Part shown: piece by piece, positions 41,852 through 51,453 of the stretch
Layout: each line of letters opens with the position of its first letter
Numbering within the stretch: the first letter of the stretch is position 1
Assembly (NCBI RefSeq): GCF_964355755.1
Contig: NC_092676.1
Coordinates: forward strand, 14,862,288-14,926,287
Reading direction: 5' to 3'
Length of the DNA stretch: 64,000 bases
Source of the DNA: Antedon mediterranea
Lineage: Eukaryota > Echinodermata > Crinoidea > Comatulida > Antedonidae
The notes under the pieces: model-generated
Told to the model about the DNA's origin: nothing
The model's database searches: none
Seen by the model: only the letters and a program-made list of their open reading frames with translations
Translations under genes and position numbers: made by a program

Positions 41852-44800
41852 TTATACGGAATCAGTTTTAAACTTGTGTTTATCATCATCTTCTATTTCA
41901 ACCATTTCATATACACAGCATGAGCAGCACCAGTGAACAGCCTTGTTTGTAAATAACATGTAGTACAAACACAATATAAACAACACAAGAACAACCTACA
42001 GGAAAAACAATAAATTAATTCAAAATACAAACTTTTATGATAAAAAGTAGATCAAAACATTTTCAATATCAAGTAGGGAGAGTTGATTCGTATTAATACT
42101 ATACAATACACCTATAAAATGAGCATGGAAAATTCCCAAATAAATATTTACTGAAATATATAATTCAACAAACCAATATTATTTTAATCTGAAATATTTT
42201 GTTTTGATTTATTTTTTAATACATTTAAACAAATGAGTTGTAAATGAATCAAAAAGTTAATGAAAAATGTGTTTAGTGGGTGTACACAGTGGAAAAGACA
42301 ACGAACGTAATTTATTTAAAATACAGATTCACAGTGAAACATACCTGGACTAAAAGACATATCAAGGTGATCGTCGCTAGCGAACGTAAATTCTTGTGAA
42401 GATCATCTAGAATCACATCCTCGCAACCCTGTTAAAAAAAAAAATTATATAATTAATAACAATATTGCAACAATTATTAGGTAAAACGTGGTCAAGAATT
42501 CTAAAACTTAAACGAAAATAGAGTTGATTACACTATCTGACCTTTCCACACCAGTTATCCAGGGAGGACCCGGTATTCTCGCTGTTTCTTTTGTCTTTAC
42601 TAAAAGCTCTCTCTACACTATCAAACTTTATGTGACAAAATAATGTGATGTGCCAATATATGGACACGATGACGTCATATCACTACCTTATTTGGGCAGA
42701 TCGCAATGTTTGGTGAAACTCCGTTGATATTGTATCCAGAGCCTAAGACTCTATCGCACCAAAAGTGAGTGCATCACAAAAACAAAATCATTAATTCGCG
42801 CGCGATGCATGCTGATGTTTATAGTAGCGGATCGCTTGAATTATTAGAATCGCCCTTTTTCACATTTTCAACCGTTTGAAGACAAACAATTATCGCAATA
42901 TGCCCATTTACTTTTTTTTTTTTACATAAAATGCAGTGTGGGGAATACAAATCACGACACGATAATAATAATTCTATACATTTACGTAAGGGCAAATCAG
43001 TAAATCGCGCTTCTAGAGTATTTACTCACTGTTTTAGAATGTGGGTAAGGCTTTTTACCGCCAAATGAAAAAAAAAATACTTATTTAGTTTTAATTTAAT
43101 TGACGATTAAACGAATTTAACTATTTGCCCTAAATATGGGTGTGATGCTATGGCTTTGTATCAATCTGAGATCAACAAACGTACCTCTGTTGTTGTCGAT
43201 AGGACACGGACCACCCTAGATTTGCCTGTCTGTATTTAATGTCTTTTTTATGTTAGTCCAAACCAAGGAAATTTTGGTTCAACAGCAGTCGACGTTTAGT
43301 TTCGATGTTTGTCTGTAAAATTCAATGCGCTGACGTAGTATACGTATGGAACGCGTTAAACCAACGTCTCGAGCTAGCTGCGCATGAATCTGAATATCCT
43401 AGAACATGACTGCGGTTTGAGTTCGATTAGGCCCGGGGATTGGCTGTAACTTAGATGTAGCCAATCACCATACACTACAATAATCATAAGATCACTAAGA
43501 ATAAGACAGATCATCCTCTTGTGTAAGTCGCCAGACATGATAATAACTATAGATTTTTGGCACATGCGTCTGCTTTAGTATTTGAACACACGTTAATTTT
43601 TTAACATTAATATTATCTATAAATAAATTTACGTAAGGGCAAAATTCGGTAAATTGCGCGTAATTTCTGGAATTTTTACACGATGGTATATAAAGTTTGT
43701 ATATACTGTCGATACTGATTGTTAACACCTAACCATAACACTAATTAGGTTGAGTTTGATAATTAGTTATTGACAATTAAACTCTAGGTAAAATGTAGGT
43801 TCAACGATTTGTCTAATGGATAATTACAAAAAAATATAAACGTCGTAGTGATGTATCGTTACATGTACTTTACTATTTCAATCGACTATGATAGTTTTAA
43901 CAAAGTATTACATCGCAGATGTTTTATTGTATTTAGTGCCATATTTATTATTATTTATAGGCCTATAAATCATGAACAAGAGTGGATAAAGAATTTATTT
44001 AAAAATTGTTCATCTTTGTACTCATCCTCACCCCCATCTCTCAATCCTAATGTTACATACAAAACACAAATTGGGTTCATTTTGTGACAAATTTCTCTTT
44101 CGGAAGTAATTTCTATGGTGCTAATTTTAGTTGACTACATAAATCATCGTGTCTATTTATTCGTTTCTGTAAACGACAATGTATTATAGTCTTGTTGCGA
44201 TACGAACATTTGAAATCGCCAGTTTTTTTTTTTAATTACTGTGGGACTATTCAAGAACCATCTGTGGGCACCACCTAGATGGGACGCGAGCGAATGTTTG
44301 ATTTTACCTTAGAGTGTTTTGTATACTCTTCTTTCAGCCCACAATCCTGTTGCACTATTTCACAGCATGAATCAGGCATTTCGTTTTGTAAGAACGATCG
44401 CTTTCCATACAATGGATTAAACCAGTCACTGGCAGTTCGAACTCCACAACAACTTTCCTACAAAAATAATTATGCTAAAAAATATAAACACAAATTGACT
44501 AGCGATCCTAGGACGAACAGAACAGATTCAAGTGTAATACAAGTCACCATGGCTTAAGTGAAACCGGTGACCGAAGCAAAAATCATGATTATATTACGTG
44601 TTTGTACATTGTATTTTTGTTGTAACTTGCCCAAGGATGGGGGTTGTTTGTCATCATATACTGTATGGTATAGGATGGGTTTTACTTGTATGTAACAATG
44701 CAGGAACCTAGAGCGTTTTCTTTGTTTTGCTTATTAATTTCGATGTACTGTATAAAATGTAACGTAGCTATCGCACTATAATTATTCACTAATAAAATAA

Positions 44801-45718
44801 AATAACATGGGGAAATAAGTATGGATATTCTCATTTTTAAAACAACATAATATTATGTTGTTTTAATATTTGTAATTTTTTGAAAAATAAAGCACAAACC
44901 TCTCGTTGAACTTTATCCCATGCTTCTTTTAGGCTTTGGTCAGTACCATAGTTGCGCATATCCCTTAACATTTCCTGGTTTATGTAATCGTCAATTCTGT
45001 CGCGTAGCACTCCGTTTGCAACGTAGCCAAGTATAATAACAGAAACTTCCAAGCAGATTACAATAACAACAAGAAAGTAGAACTGAAAGATAATATATAG
45101 AAATATAATAATAAGACTAAGACATTTTTATTTATCTTAAACCAAACGAACCAAATAATTGGAGATAACTTGTGGACAAACTTTTATCATTTAATTTGAA
45201 TAGATTATTATGATTGTCGTTGCAAACGCAATCCGACTATAAAAACGCAACCAAACCCTAGATTAGGCTCGTGACAAAGTTTTAAGATGAATGTTATAAG
45301 ACGTTACAACAAGAGAAGAAGAAACGAACATGTGCCTACTTACAGTTAAAACACAACATTTCGTATCTCGCAAACAGCAGCAACCAATAACCGCAGATAC
45401 GAAAATAACGATTCCAATAAAAATGAGAAGGTATGCTGTGTTAAGATAGGCAACACCAGGTAAAAGCTCGGCGTATGTACCACTGGCCGCTATTACGATT
45501 CCAGTGATGAACAAAATGATGCCAGTAATCTACATTACAAAATCATCAATGAGGAAAAATCATATTTTGCTATGTGAATTAAGAAAGTAATATTTTAATA
45601 AAATGAAGAAAAAACAAATATTACTGTTTTAAACAATTTTAAAATTTCAACCTACAAAATAGAAAATTGTTAGCAATACTACTGCACATTTCACTGCTTT
45701 TAACGACCAGCAACACAT
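41852..45718 (-). CDS. Tetraspanin A, six exons, 269 residues
   Basis: A four-pass membrane protein that would organise partner proteins in membrane microdomains. Coding exons (minus): 45718-45656, 45529-45344, 45082-44900, 44457-44308, 42428-42345, 41995-41852, all phase 0 with GT-AG introns. In order: MCCWSLKAVKCAVVLLTIFY (TM1); TM2 around YLLIFIGIVIFVSAVIGCCC; TM3 from FYFLVVIVICLEVSVIILGY; large loop with ESCCGVRTASDW, MPDSCC, QDCG and GCED (six cysteines, CCG motif); TM4 LATITLICLLVQ plus VVLVLFILCLYYMLF; tail with HWCCSCC (likely palmitoylated), acidic EIEDDD and C-terminal TDSV. Length is typical of the family. The fourth intron carries rep-A copies and a MITE fragment. Subfamily not assigned. 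Confidence 0.92.
42590..42720. repeat. Fragment of the 50-kb MITE in tetraspanin A intron 4
   Basis: CTACACTATCAAACTTTATG, AATGTGATGTGCC and CATATCACTACC match the core of the MITE at 50050-50313. A short open frame here (KDKRNSENTGSSLDNWCGK) looked like a tetraspanin loop but lies next to this repeat and lacks CCG. Confidence 0.6.
42980..43150 (+). repeat. rep-A, short copy in tetraspanin A intron 4
   Basis: CATTTACGTAAGGGCAAATC, TAAATCGCGC and ATTTGCCCTAAATATGGGTG follow the order seen in the other rep-A ends. Diverged and internally deleted. Confidence 0.75.
43622..44285 (+). mobile_element. rep-A, medium copy in tetraspanin A intron 4
   Basis: Starts AAATTTACGTAAGGGCAAAA and ends CACCTAGATGGGACGCGAGC. 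It is colinear with the inverse of 2811-4365 (shared ATAGGCCTATAAA, ATTTCAATCGACTATGA, TTACATACAAAACACAAATT, GGAAGTAATT, TAAACGACAATGTATTATAG, CCATCTGTGGGCA) but lacks the 260-bp duplication. The 44279-44557 plus ORF is the complement of a tetraspanin exon plus this end. Confidence 0.85.
44308..44457 (-). CDS. Tetraspanin A exon 4: large extracellular loop
   Basis: Fifty codons from ESCCGVRTASDWFNPLYGKR to KEEYTKHSK. It carries the CCG motif, PDSCC and the fifth Cys (DCG); the sixth comes from the next exon (GCED). Acceptor TTTTTGTAG; donor AAG|GTAAAA. The end of a rep-A copy starts about 20 bp past this donor. Confidence 0.93.
44840..44866. repeat. Perfect palindrome
   Basis: AAAACAACATAAT followed by its inverse, 26 bp, in tetraspanin A intron 3 about 35 bp past the exon 3 donor. 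It could form a hairpin in the pre-mRNA. Confidence 0.8.
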
Positions 45719-46860
45719 TGTGGCGTTCAGAAATAATAAATCTGAAATTAAAAGTCAAATTGATAATTAAGTATTGCAAAACAACGCGCATCTCAATGAC
45801 AATAAACGCTTGTATTTTTCTACCATATCAATCTTTTCTAATACTTTAATTTTGTTATATTAAACACAAGTTTGTATTATTTTCCGTTCACCAATGATGA
45901 TTAACAAAAGTTGCTAGAGTGTGACGACCGGATTTCAAATTATATGGACACATCTCTATCAATCAATCTGACGTATCATCATAATAAACATATAACATTA
46001 AGATGGAGAACGTACAGTAAAGGAGAAAGCTGTAGTTTATTTCGACAGATCGTCAGTAGGCCTACAGTACACAGTGAGCAGACGTCATTACACAGACAGT
46101 GAGCAGACGTACGTGTTTAAACACAATGTTTTCGTTAACACAATTAGACATTAAGTAAATACTTTAAATTGTCCATGTTTCCGAAATATTTTCGGATCAT
46201 CATTCACATTATTGAACTAATGCTGATCAAAATAATCCTATTTAGTTTAAATGCTGTAATAGTGTACAATACTGTTTTATTCTGACTTACCATAAATAGA
46301 CCACTGGAAATAAAATAGGGTAATAAAATATATAGGCCTACCAGGGAGTTGATACGATTCTGGTTGACAAACACTGGTGCACTGTTTGTCTATGCGTCAA
46401 GTATTTTCAATCATAGTTTTACTCGCTACGCTCTGATACACCTTTTTATATCTTTTATAATAGAAGAATGTGGGAGTGCAAATATAACAATGAATTTTAA
46501 GTATACCGTCATAGGTTACTTTTGTCAAGCCACAGCATAATTTTAAAGCAGAAACGACGGAACCAAATTGAAAGTTACAATAGTATAGTATTATAATATA
46601 AAGTGTAATCGGGCCGTTTTATTAAGTGGGTGTTCAAAAACAACCTTGGGTAATAACGTAATTTCAGTACTGTATTGAAAACCTATAATATCTCCCCACA
46701 CGATGTCAAGGTTAAGATGTATGCATGTTAAGCTTGGAATAAATGACATATCTTACTTTATACATTTAGTAGTTGTTTTATTTTACCGTTGCGCTAACAA
46801 TTACTAAACAACTTTAATCCTATTCTACGGTTATGTCTTAGTTTCATATGGAATATATAG
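45719..46860. other. Upstream flank of tetraspanin A; no further gene seen
   Basis: The promoter of tetraspanin A should lie here, but no clear element was found. ORFs at 45911-46102 and 46349-46540 (plus) have no motifs. CCGAAATATTTTCGG near 46179 is a 15-bp palindrome. Confidence 0.4.
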
Positions 46861-46866
46861 GGAGTG

Positions 46867-46886
46867 GGGGGGGGGGGGGGGGTGTG
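46867..46886 (+). repeat. Poly-G tract
   Basis: A run of about 18 G following GGGAGT, rare in this AT-rich DNA. It could form a G-quadruplex and its length is likely unstable in assembly. Confidence 0.9.
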
Positions 46887-46959
46887 TTCCTCAGAAAAAA
46901 AAATGGTCTATACTTAATTCAAATAGGATTGAAAGCATGACATTTGGTATAGCAATTGA

Positions 46960-47940
46960 TGCTATTTAAAATGTGACCTTTGACCTCGTATACTGTACAT
47001 TATAGGATAAATCTAGCGTTTCTGTACTTTCATCTGTTTGGAGATAATAAAGTTTTTCTTATGTATTATGTCATCCTAGAAACACAAAATATAGGGCCCT
47101 AGCAAAATGATGCAGTACTACTTTCTATGTGAAACATACACATTTAATTTAATACTATAAGAGTTATTTAGAAATTATTAGAAAAATCATGACACTGACA
47201 GGATTTGAAGCCAAGCATAGATCAAAATCATAGCCAAGCATCATAACTACCAAGCCACAACTCCACTCATAACCACCAAGCCACAACTCCACTCATAACC
47301 ACCAAGCCACAACTCCACTGAAGGGAAATAATAATTAACGAAATATGAGGTTTTTCGTGAATTACTGTGGGTTTTACACTTCTACTGAATTCTAACAATC
47401 ACAAGGAAAAAGATTCTGATATGTAAATTGAGGTCAATTAAAGGTCACAATACAAATGGTACCAATAGAAAGGCTATTTCAGGGAAATGATAGAATTTAA
47501 TTTGTTTTTTTTAGCGGACAGAAAGAAAAGACTCGAAACCAATATTATTTGTTTAAAAAAATGACACATTTAATTTAAAAAAACTACTGTCACATTTGAA
47601 AGGAATAGTCTAAGAAGGAGGCTTGGTTAGCTAGGTAGCTTGGACTGGTAGTCTTAAATCTTTTTTAATCTATGCTATTCTAAAATAATTCAAAAATAAA
47701 AATAATATATTTGACTAAATTACAGTACAGTACATACATTTAAAAACAATACTAAAAACCACTTTCTGTAGTACATTATCTGCAGGTCATTTTGCTTGCA
47801 TGACTGCACAAACTATCAGCCAATCAGAAAGTCATATTTTACATTGCTGGGAAGAACTTTTTTAACAAAATTATGTTTGATATGGTACATCTATAAAAAA
47901 AAACTATTAGGTATATTGACTTGAAACTTTCTATATGTTG
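46960..47940. other. No gene; DR1 motif and 26-bp tandem repeat
   Basis: A perfect TGACCTTTGACCT (DR1) lies at 46974-46986. From about 47240 to 47320, ACCAAGCCACAACTCCACTC plus ATAACC repeats three times with a 26-bp period. No exon was recognised. Confidence 0.5.
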
Positions 47941-47949
47941 TGTCAGAGT

Positions 47950-48005
47950 ACTGCTAATTTTTCCGGCTGTTTTACTTTATCGTTTTGATTTAGCTTTTTG
48001 CTTAT
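47950..48005 (+). repeat. rep-D fragment
   Basis: GCTAATTTTTCCGGCTGTTT, TACTTTATCG and TTTTGATTTAGC match part of rep-D. It leads directly into the rep-C arm at 48005; a further rep-D fragment follows the opposite arm at 50975. Confidence 0.6.
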
Positions 48006-48600
48006 TTAGTCCAGTCCCTAAGGGGAAATGATGTTACCATAGTGGATACAAGTGTGCCCTTTGGCATGTTGATAGAACATGATATGGAGATACCAAAACA
48101 AAGTTACTGGAAATCTGATTTGACCTCTGTGACCTCTGACCTCAATTTTTATATTTCTATCTTAAACAGCCATATCTCCGCAACGGGTTTGACAATTGAA
48201 ATGGTATTGGTGTCAAATAGATCAGAGGGTACATATTTATATTCGCTCTAATAGAACTTTTTCCAAAACAACGACCGGAAATGTAATTTTGACCTTTGAC
48301 CTCGGCTTACTATATCTCAATAACTACTGATCAAAATTTCTTGAAATTTGTTTCAAATTGTTAAGAGCATACATATTTATATATACTCTAATTAAACATG
48401 TTCTTCCAAATCCACAGGAAATGTCATTTACTGACCTTTGACCTTTAATGTTTAAATATGTCTGTATCTCTGTAACCAAATGTCATAAAAAGTTCAACTT
48501 ATATTGGTGTCAAAATGTTCAAAATGTAAACATTTATATTAGCTCTAATAGAAGATGTTATCATATTTTTACTGGAAATGCCAGTTTGAGGTATGACCAG
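48005..48600 (+). repeat. rep-C, left arm of a 3-kb inverted pair
   Basis: Starts AGTCCAGTCCCTAAGGGGA and runs through GATACCAAAACAAAGTTACT, TGACCTCTGTGACCTCTGAC, perfect DR1 sites at 48290-48302 and 48432-48444, GGTGTCAAAATGTTC and TATTAGCTCTAATAGAAG. The inverse order is found at 50380-50975. ORFs 48042-48251 and 48448-48636 are not genes. Confidence 0.85.
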
Positions 48601-49074
48601 GATATACTGTTAAGCGTGCGTGTGTCATACTTATAATAATATACCTAAAATATAGATTTAATGGACCAGAACTACATTCAATATCCTATTTAGCCTTTTA
48701 CAATTTTCTTAAAACTTAATGTTTAATTTAATTTCAATATATAATTCCATCGCATGGTAGGCCTACACCGTAAGAGCAACACTTAATATCAACAAAAAAT
48801 TAGATAAACTTAAAAGTTAAATAACATTTAAAAAAAAGAAAGAAAATCAGGATCTTAAAGAAAGAAAAGAAGAATTAACCAATGCGATTTGATACTCATA
48901 AAACATATGACCTAATTATCAATTAATTGCTTGAAGTATGCTGAAAAAATAAAATGTTTGAAACAGTGAGGAAAAAGCGAAGAAAAGAAAAACATATGTT
49001 TAAAATATTAGAAATCTTAAAAGGATCAAAGACAAATTAATTACAAAGCTGATTTCTTTTCAAGAACATACTGT

Positions 49075-49660
49075 AGTGGAATATAAAAGGAAAACAAACC
49101 AGTGAGCAGTCAAAATTACCATCTTGGATTGATGAGGCAATAACACATCCAGCTCATAACACTATACAACAAACTCTTTGAAACCAGAAGAAATTAAGAG
49201 AAGCAGTGATAATTATAATTTAATCCACAAAAACATGACAAAACTGACATCAACCATTACCGACCAAACGAACATTATCACATGTACACAAATAATTTAC
49301 AAAAGTAATCAAAAAACAAAATCAGAGACCGACTAGAAGTAAATAAACCAATATATAAGGCTTTATACAGTAGGACCATCTTATACAGTTTGTCAATCAA
49401 CTAAAATAAAAAGGAAATGAATATCACCAAATCTTTGATTTAGAGATTATCAGAAAGCATTTGGCTCAATAAAACAGGCATTACCATATTAGAGGGAAAT
49501 ATTATACCTCAACAAATATTGATTACGATCGTTCAAAGAGAAGTTAAGAAAGATTAGTAAGACAAGGCAACACTTAAGATCTTCACTGCATTGGAAGAGG
49601 TGTTTAATCAAAGAGCTAATCTAAAAAATAGAGTAAATATCACTTTAAAGACAAAATAAA
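49075..49660 (+). pseudogene. Decayed RTE-type LINE reverse transcriptase
   Basis: Colinear RT blocks in shifting frames: HYRPNEHYHMY (for NYRPISLL), IRDRLEVNKPIYKA (for the NRL...QPxEQAGFR block), QKAF (for DYxKAFD), IPQQIL, VRQGNT (for VRQGDT) and KIFTALEEVFNQ (for KLFTACLEEVF). Many stops and frameshifts, and A-rich drift, show an old copy. It lies inside the loop of the rep-C inverted pair. Confidence 0.7.
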
Positions 49661-49679
49661 CAGTTAATTTAACCAAAAT

Positions 49680-49980
49680 CACATTGACTTCCAGCCTATT
49701 TTTTGCTTTGAATTACAGTTTTTTTGCGTATGCACTATATAATTTTTTTTCAATCCAATTTTTGGTGAAACTATTATGTGTGACATTAAAATTGCATATT
49801 CAACAAAAATATTTGTCAAAATTACTTTTGTCAGGGGGAAAATAAGTATATCTTTAATAGCATGTGATATTATTAGCAAATATTTCAAATGTAGTTTTAA
49901 AACTTTCCCATTACAAACAATTGCCATAATTCTGATGACATTACAATACACCCATCCTCTGGGACTTATTTTCAAATGTA
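49680..49980 (+). repeat. Dispersed repeat also at 56745-56890
   Basis: CAGCC(T)A, TTTGCTTT(G/A)AATTACAG, TTTTTTTTC(A/G)ATCCAAT and GACATTAAAAT(T/G)GCATATT occur in the same order at both places. Class unknown. Confidence 0.65.
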
Positions 49981-50049
49981 GCTAAAAACTTTCCAGTACA
50001 ATTCCGGCCATTTTGATGTGTATAGATGCATGCAGTAGCATTGGAAAAG

Positions 50050-50313
50050 CGAGAGATTGGGGTTGGGTTGGGGTGATGGAGAGACACATATTTTTTACAT
50101 GTTTGTCTACACTATAAACTAGTTTAACAAAAAAGGTGTGATGTGCCCAAATATGGTAGTGATATGTCATTCATCCTGTCCATATATGGGCACATCACAT
50201 TTTTTTGTCGCATAAAAATGTTATAGTGTAGACAGAGTTTAACATTTGTGTAACATGTAACAAAAATATGTGTCTCTCCATCCACCCCAACCCCCTCCCC
50301 TCTCTCGATCTCT
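50050..50313. mobile_element. MITE with about 80-bp inverted arms
   Basis: Left arm GAGAGATTGGGGTTGGGTTG, GGAGAGACACATATTTTTTA, CATGTTTGTCTACACTATAA is matched in inverse by TTATAGTGTAGACAGAGTTT, AACATGTAAC, ATATGTGTCTCTCC and CCCCAACCCC. The central GTGATGTGCCCAAATATGG and its inverse CCATATATGGGCACATCAC form a second inner inverted repeat. A fragment lies at 42590-42720. No ORF. Confidence 0.85.
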
Positions 50314-50379
50314 TTTTATAGATTATTAATTGCTAAATATATGAAAAACGATGGGTCATAGCTCAAAATGACATTTCCA

Positions 50380-50975
50380 ATTGAATTCTGACAAAATATT
50401 TTGTTAGAGCAAATATAAATGTGTATATTCTAAACAATTTGACACCAAACTGAACTTTTTAGGACAAATAGTTACCGCGATATTGACATATTTTCACATT
50501 AGAGGTCAAGGGTCAAAAAAGCTTAATTTATGGTAATTTTTTGAAAAAAGTTTCTATTAGACTAAATATTAGATTTATTTTCTTAACATTTTGAGCCCAT
50601 TCTCAAATCTCTGAGATTGCGTGTTATTGAGATATTAGGCAATCAAGGTCAAAGGTCAAACTGAAAAATAAAGCCTTTGCGGCCATTTTTGTACAATTTT
50701 TTTCATTATACCGAATATAAATATATATCTTCCAAGCATTTTGGAAAAAAAATAAATGTAAAATGTCCATGCGTTGTCAAGATATGGCGATTTTTACTTA
50801 TATAATAGAAAAATATAAAAATTGAGGTCAGAGGTCACAGAGGTCAAATCAGATTTCCAGTAACTTTGTTTTGGCATCTCCACACTATACTCTACCAAAC
50901 TGCTATACTGAAAAATTTGTATCCAGTCTGGTAACATCCCACCCCTTTTTCTCCCCTTAGGGACTGGACTAATTT
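50380..50975 (-). repeat. rep-C, right arm of the inverted pair
   Basis: Inverse of 48005-48600 with moderate divergence. Carries AGGTCAAAGGTCA at 50646-50658, AGGTCAAGGGTCA at 50503-50515 and a DR1-plus-DR3 cluster (AGGTCAGAGGTCA, then CAGAGGTCA) at 50825-50846. A rep-D fragment (GATACCCACAGCATTGTCA) follows at about 50998. Confidence 0.85.
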
Positions 50976-51030
50976 TATCCATTGAGATCTAGCCACTGAT
51001 ACCCACAGCATTGTCACTATTTTCAGTAAT

Positions 51031-51453
51031 TTGCCTTTGGATTTTTAATAATATAATAGCAAACATTTTTATATTTTTCTTCTAAAATCTAATTTGTTTG
51101 AAAACTATTTAAAAACTTTTACAAACAAAATCTTTAGTTAATTATTTAGCTTAAATAGCAAAATTTAAAATATTATTGTAAAACTTTATACAGTACTATT
51201 CAGTTAAATTGCAAATTTATTTCGCTTTTATTTGATACTAATATAAATGTGTAATTATTATTTCTTTAAAATATGAACTACTTCCATTATTCTTTTACTA
51301 AAAAATGACCTTAAATTAATGATGTTTCGGGACCTTTTTTATATAATTTTATCATTTTACGGTTATAGCCCCTATTTTTTGTACTACGTATCCATCTACA
51401 GACTTTTTTCTCGAATAAACCTAATTGATGATAATAAATACTGTATTTTATTC
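51031..51453. other. AT-rich DNA downstream of tetraspanin B
   Basis: No gene seen. By position it should contain the tetraspanin B 3' UTR on the minus strand. The ORFs at 51311-51559 and 51319-51513 overlap its last exon in other frames. Confidence 0.45.

Noticed and set aside
42540-42610. Minus-strand open stretch NTGSSLDNWCGK as a tetraspanin loop exon
   Set aside because: No CCG, weak donor, adjacent to a MITE fragment; a proper loop exon with CCG and PDSCC was found at 44308-44457.
44279-44557. Plus-strand 92-codon ORF
   Set aside because: Complement of tetraspanin A exon 4 plus the end of rep-A.
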